From an uncultured Prevotellaceae bacterium (lineage in GTDB: Bacteria > Bacteroidota > Bacteroidia > Bacteroidales > Bacteroidaceae), in contig CACZGH010000005.1 in assembly GCA_902780635.1 (NCBI GenBank), forward strand, positions 62,001 to 126,000: 64,000 bases of DNA, given 5' to 3'. The notes under the pieces are model-generated. The model was not told the DNA's origin. It worked only from the letters and a program-made list of their open reading frames with translations, and did not search any database. This document shows, piece after piece, positions 15,584-23,183 of the stretch. Numbering within the stretch: the first letter of the stretch is position 1; each line of letters starts with the position of its first letter. A program made the translations under genes and the position numbers.

Positions 15584-18418
15584 TTATTGTTCAGAAGGCA
15601 TGTTTTCCGGTTTCATGACCACCTGCACATGGTTTCCGCTACTGAGAATGGCATTTTTGAGGAATGTCTGCAGCGACTGCGGTGTAAGTGCTTCGACGGT
15701 TTTCTTGTAATCCGTTTCGCTGTCGAGGTTGAAATCCTTGTATCTTGTGATGACATTCACCCAGTGGCTGTTGTTTTTGGCATTGACGTCAGCCTGTTTT
15801 AGCATATAGTCCTTGACTTTTGTCACCATGTCTGGATCCATGTTTTTAGCTGCGTTCTCGATACCCTCTTTGATGAGTCTGAGGGCGATTTCCTGTTTGT
15901 CAGGATTCATCGGGCAGTAAGCCTGCAGCATCATGAAAGGCTTCGCACCAGAGAGGTTGAAGTTGGAGTATGCCCCACAACTATATGCGGCGCTTTCCTC
16001 CTCGCGTATGGTCTTCAGATAGATCATCGAGAGCACCTGCGCCACAGCGTCGAGCTTCACGATATTTTCGAGCGTGTATGGTGCGTTGGCTGTCCAAACC
16101 TCGCAAACAGTGGCTTTAGGCGAGTCTGTCTTGACGGTGAAAGCGTTTTTCACCTCCCCTTTTGCAAATGTTGTGACATCCTTGATTTTTGGAGCCTTCG
16201 ACTTTTTGAGTGCTGGCAGTGAGGCTACATATTGCTCAATGAGTGGTCTGAGCGTCTGCTCGTCGATATTTCCAACGAAGACAAATGTGAAGGGTCCTGC
16301 ATCCTGGAAGCTCTCTTTGGCGATTTGGAGGATACGGTCGTAGTTGATTTCCTTGACGTCTTCAGCATTGATCTGTGTGAACCTCTTGTTGTGGCTGTAC
16401 AATGTCGCATAGAGCGAGTCGCTGAAGACTGCATCAGGCGAGAGACTCTTGTTTTTCAGTTGCATCTCAAGAGCGGTAAGCAGATTTTGCACCTGTTTCT
16501 CATCCTTTTTAATATTGGTGAAATAGAGGTAAACCATCTGCAGCATGGTCTCGATATCCTTGGGTGTGGAGTGTGCGGTCACATACTTGAGTGTGACACC
16601 CAGAGACGGGTCAGCGTTGCAGTTTTTGCCTGCAAGTGCCTTGGTCAGCTCATTGCTGGAGAACTGGCCGAGTCCGCTCAGTCCGATAATCTGGTCGAAG
16701 ACCTTGAGGTTGGTATAGTCGGCCTCCCCATAGAGACATCTTCCACCTTTTGCAAAAGCCTGCATCTGCACCTCATCATCCTTGAAGTCCGTCTTCTTGA
16801 GAATGACGGTGGCGCCATTGGAGAGTTTGAGTTCCTTGAAGCCTAACACCTGATTCTGTGTCTCCTTGACGATTTTTCCAGGTTTGGGCAGTTGTGTGAT
16901 GAGAGGCTCATTCTTGACATTGTCGACATATCCCTCCACGGCCTCACTGCGCACGGCCTCTACGGTCTGCTTCATCTGGTCGACGGTAGGATACACCTTC
17001 CCCTCCTTCTCCTGTGCCCATGTCATCACGACGAGATTGGTGTCGGTGAGATGTATCAGTTCAGGCACCACCATATTGACCACCTCCACGGGCAGGTTGG
17101 GCACGATTTGGTTCATGGTCTGGTAGAGAGACTCTATCGACGGGATGGGGTCATTGGCGAGATAGTGGTCACGATAGTCATTTCCATAGGCGTCGTTTTT
17201 GATCTTGTTGCGGTTGGTATACTGTTTCTCCAATGCACTCAGATAGTCAGCCTTGGCGCGCTCATACTCTGTGGCGGTGAAACCATGTTCTACCACCCTT
17301 TTTGCCTCACGCATCAGCGTGGCGAGTGTCTCCAGTTCCTTTCCCTCTTTGGGCACGCCATAGAGAGTGAAAGCATCCTTCGTTTTGGAGAGCATGTACT
17401 GTCCGTCTTCTGCCTCGGCAGCGAAGAAGGGGCATGACTCCTCCTGTGTCATCTCATTGAGTCGCGCATTGAACATGCTGGAGACGGCCGAGATGAGATA
17501 TTGCTCCACGAGGTAGTCCATATTGGCTTTGTCCTCAGGAGGTGTGGCGTCATGTTTCATCATAACGATCACATTGCTCATCTGCATCTCCTTGTCCTTG
17601 TCGAAGATATAGATGGCCTCGTTGTTGTCAGGCACCTGCTCGTCGACCACCTTTGCAGCGTCAGCGGGCACAACGATGCCACTGAAGAGCTGTTTGATTT
17701 GCTGTTCGGTATGGTCCACGTCGACATCTCCCACGACGATGATGGCCTGGTTGTCGGGTCTGTACCATTTATGATAGTAGTCTCTGAGTGTTTGGGGTTT
17801 GAAACTGTCGATGACACTCATGAGTCCGATGGGCATACGCTCGCCGTACTTAGAGCCAGGGTACATCAGTGGGAGGCACCGTGTGATGAGTCGTTGGTTG
17901 GCGCTCTCGCCGAGTCTCCACTCGTTGTGTACCACGTCACGCTCCTTGTCTATCTCGTCGGCCTCGAGCAAAAGTCCATTGCTCCAGTCTTTGAGGATGA
18001 GCAGACAAGAGTCGAGTGCAGAAGTCCGTTTTGTGGGCACGTTGCAGACGCGGTATACGGTCTGGTCGATGGAAGTATATGCGTTGAGGTCAGAACCGAA
18101 CTGCACACCGAGCGAGCGTGTGAACTCGATGATACCATTTCCTTTGAAATGTTCAGAGCCATTGAACGCCATGTGCTCGAGGAAGTGGGCTAGTCCACGC
18201 TGAGAGTCATCCTCCTGGATAGCGCCCACGCGCTGTGCGATGTAGAAGTTGGCCACATGCTCAGGGTACTCGTTATGCCTGATGTAATAGGTGAGTCCAT
18301 TGTCCAACTTCCCTATCCGCACCTCTTTATCAATAGGTATCGGCGGCATCTGTTGTGCCACCATGGCAGCTGCGTTGATGAGCAGCAGAGCCAATGAAAC
18401 AAAAAATTTTTTCATCAA
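15584..18418 (-). CDS. Periplasmic M16 family zinc protease (pitrilysin-like)
   Basis: A 944-aa secreted protease with two M16 repeats. The inverted zinc motif HFLEH is at H78-H82 (RGLAHFLEHMAFNG), with the distal Glu expected in the DEIDKERDVVHNEW region. The second half (from about residue 520) lacks HxxEH, as expected for the non-catalytic half. The N-terminal signal peptide is MMKKFFVSLALLLINAAAMVAQQ. Such proteins degrade peptides of limited length in the periplasm. The gene is 21 nt behind an uncharacterised secreted protein gene, so the two are likely an operon. Confidence 0.93.
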   Translation of the reverse strand: MMKKFFVSLALLLINAAAMVAQQMPPIPIDKEVRIGKLDNGLTYYIRHNEYPEHVANFYIAQRVGAIQEDDSQRGLAHFLEHMAFNGSEHFKGNGIIEFTRSLGVQFGSDLNAYTSIDQTVYRVCNVPTKRTSALDSCLLILKDWSNGLLLEADEIDKERDVVHNEWRLGESANQRLITRCLPLMYPGSKYGERMPIGLMSVIDSFKPQTLRDYYHKWYRPDNQAIIVVGDVDVDHTEQQIKQLFSGIVVPADAAKVVDEQVPDNNEAIYIFDKDKEMQMSNVIVMMKHDATPPEDKANMDYLVEQYLISAVSSMFNARLNEMTQEESCPFFAAEAEDGQYMLSKTKDAFTLYGVPKEGKELETLATLMREAKRVVEHGFTATEYERAKADYLSALEKQYTNRNKIKNDAYGNDYRDHYLANDPIPSIESLYQTMNQIVPNLPVEVVNMVVPELIHLTDTNLVVMTWAQEKEGKVYPTVDQMKQTVEAVRSEAVEGYVDNVKNEPLITQLPKPGKIVKETQNQVLGFKELKLSNGATVILKKTDFKDDEVQMQAFAKGGRCLYGEADYTNLKVFDQIIGLSGLGQFSSNELTKALAGKNCNADPSLGVTLKYVTAHSTPKDIETMLQMVYLYFTNIKKDEKQVQNLLTALEMQLKNKSLSPDAVFSDSLYATLYSHNKRFTQINAEDVKEINYDRILQIAKESFQDAGPFTFVFVGNIDEQTLRPLIEQYVASLPALKKSKAPKIKDVTTFAKGEVKNAFTVKTDSPKATVCEVWTANAPYTLENIVKLDAVAQVLSMIYLKTIREEESAAYSCGAYSNFNLSGAKPFMMLQAYCPMNPDKQEIALRLIKEGIENAAKNMDPDMVTKVKDYMLKQADVNAKNNSHWVNVITRYKDFNLDSETDYKKTVEALTPQSLQTFLKNAILSSGNHVQVVMKPENMPSEQ

Positions 18419-18439
18419 TTTCTTATTTTTAAGGTGTAA

Positions 18440-19405
18440 CTATTTCCAACTGCATTCTTTGATGGTGGTTTTGCTGACAGTTGTGGTCTCTGCGCCCATC
18501 ATATTGACCTTCATCGTGGTTTCAGAAGCTTTCAGCCACCCGCTGTTCAAGAACTCGTAAGAGGCTTGTCGACTGCCATCCATCTTGATGGTACCGCTGT
18601 CGAGAACCGTATCGATATTCTCTCTCATCATGTCCATCTGGTCGGCAGGCAACATTTTCTCCATTTGTTTGAGAAGAAGGTCTTTCAGGTCTTCTTTGGT
18701 CATACTGCTCACAGATGTTGCCTTGATGGTGTAACCCTCAGCATTGGAAGCAGACGGCACCAAGTAGGTGGTTTTGTACTTCAATCCACCAAGAGGCTCC
18801 TCCTCCATCATACCTGTAGCGATGGTTTTGCCATAGAATCCAAAGTAGTTGCTGCCCATGCTTTCCAACATTTTATCCTCACGCACTTCATCAATAATCA
18901 TCTGTTTCATCTTTTCCTTGTTCAGCACACCGACCATTGCCTCACCGCCCTGTGCGAACAGTTTTTCAATCAACTCATCGGCGAAAGTGCTGATAACGGA
19001 TTTGATCTCATCGAAATTGGCGAATTGCACGATCTTTCCTTCCAGGTCTGTCTTTAAAATCACAGATTGGCCTTCCAGCATTTTTTGCGACATCATGGTG
19101 ATATCATCGGTCAGATTTTCTATCGACTCTTCCCCATTTTGGCCCTCTACAGGGTTCATTTTGTCCCATTTGAGTATCTTCGTTTCTATTGTATAGCCAT
19201 CAGGACGTACGTCGGTGACATCATATCTGATTTCTCCCACATATGACTGGTTCATCTGCTGGCCCATCGCAGCGCTTGTCGTACTAGTCAGTGTGACTTG
19301 ATAGACGCAGTAATCACCTTTTTTGTATTTGGCCACAACCTTCACGGAGGCGGCCATCACTGCTGTGGTGACAAACAGCAACAGTAACAACAATGTTTTT
19401 CTCAT
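18440..19405 (-). CDS. Secreted protein of unknown function (DUF6263-like)
   Basis: The ATG at 19405 (MRKTLLLLLLFVTTAVMAAS) gives a clean signal peptide; an earlier in-frame ATG at 19507 would put 34 non-conserved residues before it and run into the hairpin at 19439-19465. The mature part of about 300 aa is rich in Thr, Lys and Met and looks like a lipocalin-type or stress-related beta protein; the repeated D-G-x-T-I/YxTKI... spacing recalls DUF6263, but this is a tentative match. It is directly upstream of the M16 protease gene and probably cotranscribed. Confidence 0.6.
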   Translation of the reverse strand: MRKTLLLLLLFVTTAVMAASVKVVAKYKKGDYCVYQVTLTSTTSAAMGQQMNQSYVGEIRYDVTDVRPDGYTIETKILKWDKMNPVEGQNGEESIENLTDDITMMSQKMLEGQSVILKTDLEGKIVQFANFDEIKSVISTFADELIEKLFAQGGEAMVGVLNKEKMKQMIIDEVREDKMLESMGSNYFGFYGKTIATGMMEEEPLGGLKYKTTYLVPSASNAEGYTIKATSVSSMTKEDLKDLLLKQMEKMLPADQMDMMRENIDTVLDSGTIKMDGSRQASYEFLNSGWLKASETTMKVNMMGAETTTVSKTTIKECSWK

Positions 19406-19438
19406 ATTTCTTGTTTTTGAGGCCAAACATTCCTTCGT

Positions 19439-19465
19439 ATGAGTGCGGCCAAAAGCCGCACTCAT
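19439..19465. terminator. Hairpin downstream of proS
   Basis: ATGAGTGCGGC - CAAAA - GCCGCACTCAT, 11-bp perfect stem, 16 bp after the proS stop codon. There is no clear T-tract, so termination is likely but not certain. Confidence 0.5.
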
Positions 19466-19481
19466 GAAAAACCGTAAGCCA

Positions 19482-20963
19482 TTAATAACTTCTTGCGATG
19501 ATGACACGTGCTTTGGCGGGTTTTCCGCTCACCATGTCCACGCCTGGTGTCTGCTCATAGCCGAAGGGCACACAGCGGATAGTGGCCTGTGTCTCCTCCT
19601 TGATTTGAGCCTCCGTCTCGGCGGTGCCGTCCCAGTGGCAGAGGAAGAAGCCACCATCTTTGACCCGCTCCTTGAACTCCTCATAGTTGTCGCACTCATA
19701 GATGCGCTCGTCACGGTATTTGCGTGCCTTTTCGAAGATATTCTGCTGGATGTCCTCCAAGAGTTGCTCCACATACTGCACGATGCCGTCGATGCTGCGA
19801 GTCTCTTTCTCCAGTGTGTCGCGACGCATCACCTCAATGGTGCCATTCTCCAAGTCACGTCCACCCATCACGAGGCGCACGGGCACACCCTTCAGTTCAT
19901 AGTCAGCGAACTTGAATCCTGGGCGTTTGTTGTCAGCATCGTCGTATTTCACGCTGATGCCTGCCTTGCGCAGTGCGTCGATGACCGGTGAGAGACGCTC
20001 ACTGATAGCGGCAAGTTGGTCAGCACCCTTGGTGATGGGCACGATGACCACCTGTATCGGTGCGAGCCGTGGCGGCAGCACGAGTCCGTTGTCATCGGAG
20101 TGTGTCATGATCAGTGCTCCGATGAGACGTGTGGAGACGCCCCATGAGGTGGCCCAGACCAGTTCGGGTTTGTTTTCCTTGTTGAGGAAAGTGACATCGA
20201 AAGCTTTGGCGAAATTTTGTCCGAGGAAGTGAGAGGTGCCGCTCTGCAGAGCTTTTCCGTCCTGCATCATAGCCTCGATGGTATAAGTGTCGAGTGCTCC
20301 TGCGAAGCGCTCTGTCTCGCTCTTGACACCCTGCACCACAGGCACAGCCATCCACTTCTCAGCGAAGTCGGCATAGACTTTGAGCATCAGTTTGGCCTCT
20401 GCCTCAGCCTCCTCGCGTGTGGCATGAGCCGTATGTCCCTCCTGCCAAAGGAACTCCGATGTGCGGAGGAATGGTCTTGTGCGCATCTCCCAACGCATCA
20501 CGTTGCACCACTGGTTGCAGAGTAGTGGCAGGTCACGCCAGGAGTGGATCCAGTTTTTATAGGTATTCCAGATGATGGTCTCTGAGGTGGGTCGTATGAT
20601 GAGTTCCTCCTCGAGTTTTGCCGTGGGGTCTACCTCCACGCCACTTTTGTCTTCTTTGGCACGCAGGCGGTAGTGAGTGACGACAGCGCACTCTTTTGCA
20701 AATCCCTCGACATGTTCTGCCTCACGCGAGAGGAACGACTTGGGTATGAGCAATGGGAAGTAAGCATTCTGTACGCCCGTCTCCTTGAACATGGAGTCGA
20801 GCTGATGCTGCATCTTCTCCCATATTGCGTATCCATAAGGTTTGATGACCATGCATCCGCGTACTGCCGACTGCTCTGCGAGGTCAGCTTTCACTACCAG
20901 GTCGTTGTACCACTGACTGTAGTTGTCAGCCCTTTTGGTGAGTTCTTTTAATTCTTTTGCCAT
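19482..20963 (-). CDS. proS: Prolyl-tRNA synthetase (archaeal/eukaryotic type)
   Basis: A 493-aa class II synthetase of the short, editing-domain-free form. Class II motif 2 is represented by [18 protein letters not shown] and motif 3 by the region [21 protein letters not shown]. The C-terminal end ARVIIARSY, with terminal Tyr, is typical of archaeal/eukaryotic-type ProRS, where the last Tyr packs near the active site. Bacteroidota generally use this type. It stands alone, with a hairpin behind it. Confidence 0.95.
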   Translation of the reverse strand: MAKELKELTKRADNYSQWYNDLVVKADLAEQSAVRGCMVIKPYGYAIWEKMQHQLDSMFKETGVQNAYFPLLIPKSFLSREAEHVEGFAKECAVVTHYRLRAKEDKSGVEVDPTAKLEEELIIRPTSETIIWNTYKNWIHSWRDLPLLCNQWCNVMRWEMRTRPFLRTSEFLWQEGHTAHATREEAEAEAKLMLKVYADFAEKWMAVPVVQGVKSETERFAGALDTYTIEAMMQDGKALQSGTSHFLGQNFAKAFDVTFLNKENKPELVWATSWGVSTRLIGALIMTHSDDNGLVLPPRLAPIQVVIVPITKGADQLAAISERLSPVIDALRKAGISVKYDDADNKRPGFKFADYELKGVPVRLVMGGRDLENGTIEVMRRDTLEKETRSIDGIVQYVEQLLEDIQQNIFEKARKYRDERIYECDNYEEFKERVKDGGFFLCHWDGTAETEAQIKEETQATIRCVPFGYEQTPGVDMVSGKPAKARVIIARSY

Positions 20964-21014
20964 TTTTTTATTGTTTGCTTTTCTGTTGTTAATGATTGCT
21001 TTTTGTGGGTGCGG

Positions 21015-21443
21015 TTAAAAGCCAAACCACCCTTTTTTCTTTGGTTTTGCCAAATTTTGGGCAGCTGCAGACCGTTTTGCCTCTCTGATGAGCTCGTGAT
21101 ACGAGCAGTGATCATGTATGAGGTGATAGACCTGTTCCCATTCGAAAAGGCCGCCGATATTGCAGTCGTCGATATAAATGTCGGCGTCGATTTTCCTTGT
21201 GTTGTGGCTTCTCTCGTTGTTGTCGCGCAGTGTCTCATTAATGGCTGCGAACTCCACTCCGCGTTCGCGGCACCACTCTACGGCCTCGTTGAGGAGTTTC
21301 CCCTCTCTGACGGTCCATAGTACCAACTGATGACCGTCAGCCATCAGTTTTTTCAAAGTCTCTGTCGCATGGGGTATTTCCTCCCCAATTTTTGGATATC
21401 TGTGTTCTACCACAGTTCCGTCGAAGTCTACTGATATTACCAT
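21015..21443 (-). CDS. Small HAD-superfamily hydrolase
   Basis: A 142-aa protein starting MVISVDFDGTVVEHRYP: DxDGT with nucleophile Asp6 and acid/base Asp8. HAD motif II is WTVRE (Thr), and motif IV is YIDDCN. It is cap-less, like the BT0820-type hydrolases of Bacteroides, for which sugar phosphate or pyrophosphate substrates have been discussed. The C-terminus KPKKKGWFGF is basic and probably flexible. The gene lies between proS and the S24 repressor, in the same direction as both, 51 nt before proS. Confidence 0.8.
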   Translation of the reverse strand: MVISVDFDGTVVEHRYPKIGEEIPHATETLKKLMADGHQLVLWTVREGKLLNEAVEWCRERGVEFAAINETLRDNNERSHNTRKIDADIYIDDCNIGGLFEWEQVYHLIHDHCSYHELIREAKRSAAAQNLAKPKKKGWFGF

Positions 21444-21522
21444 GTTGTGGGTTTAATGGGTTTAGTGGGGGTGAAGGGGGTTAATACGTGTTGGGATAAT
21501 GGGGTGGATGTCCTTATATGGA

Positions 21523-22317
21523 TTAATGAGTGGGACCGAAGGTGATTTGCTTGGGTTTTTTCTTGATGACATAATAGAGGGAGCGGATGTCATTTTCACT
21601 GAGCGTGAAGTCGGCGTATTCCGGTGAGGGATTGAGAGAGTGGAAAGTGAGGGTGCCATGCTCTATATCTTGTGAGATCATCTGTTTGAGCAGTACGCTC
21701 GACCCGAAGACGACGACCCAGAACGGGCTGTCGTTGAAACGGATGCGGTCTCTCCAGTGTTGTCTTCCCAGTTCTCTGACGAGGATTTTATCCCCTGCCT
21801 CGAAACTTGTTCTTGCTCCGGTATCCATGGAGTCGCCTTTCACTTCGAAAGAGATGTAGTGGCCATGAGCCACACGGTCTACCTCGTAGGTTTCCCATAA
21901 CCACTCTTCATTGAGAGGTTCGAGGCTATCGGCCTCGTTGGCGAACTGTCCGAACGCCGCGTAAGGCACGTGTCTGACGGTCATGAAAAGTTTTCCACCT
22001 CTTTTATAAAACCGTGCTCCGGTGTTGCTTTCGGTGACGAACTCCATCTCCTCTTCTTCCACCGGTGTCACCTCCTGTTTTATCATCGGCTGGACCATCT
22101 CTCCATATCCTGTTTTCACCCAGTCGATATTGATTCTCTCGTCGATGGCAGAGAGTCTGCTGAGGAACTTGTCGCTGACAGGCACATGCCCATTGAGTAT
22201 TTGGGAGAAAGAAGACTCTTTGTACCCCATGATACTGGCAAGTTCCCTTTGCGACATTGCATATCCTTGCGAGATACACCATGCCACCACTTTCCTCACA
22301 TTCTCCTGCTTATTCAT
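21523..22317 (-). CDS. Phage-type repressor: HTH plus S24 (LexA-like) peptidase
   Basis: A 264-aa regulator. Residues ~20-60 form an HTH_3-like DNA-binding domain (SQRELASIMGYKESSFSQI). Residues ~110-250 are a LexA/CI C-terminal domain with Ser163 (KGDSMDTG) and Lys211 (SSVLLKQM), the Ser/Lys dyad of S24 self-cleaving repressors; a hydrophobic Ala/Gly-containing stretch VPYAAFGQF (118-126) could hold the cleavage site. Such repressors keep prophage-like or SOS-inducible genes off until DNA damage. It faces a three-gene cassette across a 228-bp gap with an operator-like inverted repeat. Codon use is similar to its neighbours, so any transfer was not recent. Confidence 0.85.
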   Translation of the reverse strand: MNKQENVRKVVAWCISQGYAMSQRELASIMGYKESSFSQILNGHVPVSDKFLSRLSAIDERINIDWVKTGYGEMVQPMIKQEVTPVEEEEMEFVTESNTGARFYKRGGKLFMTVRHVPYAAFGQFANEADSLEPLNEEWLWETYEVDRVAHGHYISFEVKGDSMDTGARTSFEAGDKILVRELGRQHWRDRIRFNDSPFWVVVFGSSVLLKQMISQDIEHGTLTFHSLNPSPEYADFTLSENDIRSLYYVIKKKPKQITFGPTH

Positions 22318-22331
22318 AAATTCAAGATATT

Positions 22332-22361
22332 CAAGTTAGCCCTTTCAACTTGTAAAGTTGA
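22332..22361. promoter_or_regulatory. Operator-like inverted repeats in the switch region
   Basis: TCAACTT-GTA-AAGTTGA (22345-22361) is a perfect 7-bp inverted repeat with 3-nt centre. An overlapping one, CAAGTT-N10-AACTTG, begins at 22332. Both are just upstream of the repressor ATG (22317), where an autoregulating CI-type repressor would bind. Confidence 0.6.
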
Positions 22362-22415
22362 GTTAAAAAATAGTTAATATTTCATTTTGTCATCGATTGT
22401 TATATAAATTATCTT

Positions 22416-22423
22416 TATATTTG
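22416..22423 (+). promoter_or_regulatory. -7 element for the divergent cassette
   Basis: TATATTTG matches TAnnTTTG; it would start transcription about 115 nt upstream of the 76-aa gene. No good TTTG at the usual distance. It is about 55 bp from the operator-like repeat. Confidence 0.45.
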
Positions 22424-22470
22424 CATCGAATATATAAATATACTTTCTATTTTTGCTTTTATTTTCGCTG

Positions 22471-22502
22471 CAAAATTAAATAAAACATTGCAAATGACCA
22501 AA
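22471..22502 (-). promoter_or_regulatory. Candidate repressor promoter
   Basis: Minus strand: TTTG (22502-22499), 20-nt spacer, TAATTTTG (22478-22471). The transcript would run through the plus-strand promoter at 22416-22423 and the operator before reaching the repressor gene, giving a face-to-face arrangement like that of temperate phage switches. Confidence 0.5.
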
Positions 22503-22545
22503 TAAAATATAAAAAATATCACCCATCCATTAAAAGCACAATAAC

Positions 22546-22776
22546 ATGAAAAGACTACTGAAAGAAATGACACGTTTTTTGTTTGGTGATGTGTACTATG
22601 CCGTCATCATCGGCGAGCGCGGCAGCGACCGCTACGACCTCGCCTCCCAGATCCATACCACCCGTTCCTCAGCCGAAGCACACCGTCAGCGCATCAACGA
22701 GACCCGCACCTATATTTATATAGAAACGATCCGATTTCGGTCACGCCAGTTGTCGTTGAGAAAGGAGGAGTCATGA
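22546..22776 (+). CDS. Small hypothetical protein, first gene of phage-like cassette
   Basis: A 76-aa, basic protein (MKRLLKEMTRFLFGDVYYAV...). It has no signal peptide or membrane segment. Visible features are a YYAVIIG strand, an Arg/Gln/His helix (SSAEAHRQRINETR) and a strand with YIYIET. I do not recognise a family. It overlaps the next gene by 4 nt, which supports its being real and translated as part of a coupled cassette. The gene is preceded by an AT-rich 228-bp switch region. Confidence 0.6.
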   Translation: MKRLLKEMTRFLFGDVYYAVIIGERGSDRYDLASQIHTTRSSAEAHRQRINETRTYIYIETIRFRSRQLSLRKEES

Positions 22777-23183
22777 TACGCTCCATCCTCCCTGTGACAC
22801 GCTGTGGTGATGTCACGATTCACGCCGACGGCCGCATCGACCTCAGCGCACATGTTTCAGACAAGCTTCATCTGTCGGATGGCGACATTCTCAACATCGC
22901 AGTCACCGACGATGCTGTGAAAGAGTACTACCTTTATGTCGTCCATTGCGGCCGTGAAGTGATGGGTCGCCATGCCTGCCGCTGTCATTCGGTGAAAGGT
23001 CATGGCCGCTATATGCGGATGTACAGTAAACGTCTGGCCGACTATCTGTTACGTGAGGTTCGCACCACCGAAAAGGTCACGTTTCGAGCTGGCGAGACCA
23101 TGGAGATCGCCCCTTTAGGGCTAGTGGTGTCGCTGGTCCACAGTATACCAACCAACATTCATCTGCGTTATGAAAAACTATGA
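22773..23183 (+). CDS. Hypothetical protein, second gene of phage-like cassette
   Basis: A 136-aa protein starting 4 nt before the stop of the 76-aa gene and overlapping the next gene by 14 nt. The first half reads like an AbrB/SpoVT-like or small-beta-barrel fold (GDVTIHADGRIDLSAHVSDKL...LSDGDILNIAV), and the middle is rich in Cys and His (HCGREVMGRHACRCHSVKGH), which might bind metal; neither is more than a suggestion. No homolog is recognised. The overlap with both neighbours suggests translational coupling and joint function. Confidence 0.6.
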   Translation: MIRSILPVTRCGDVTIHADGRIDLSAHVSDKLHLSDGDILNIAVTDDAVKEYYLYVVHCGREVMGRHACRCHSVKGHGRYMRMYSKRLADYLLREVRTTEKVTFRAGETMEIAPLGLVVSLVHSIPTNIHLRYEKL

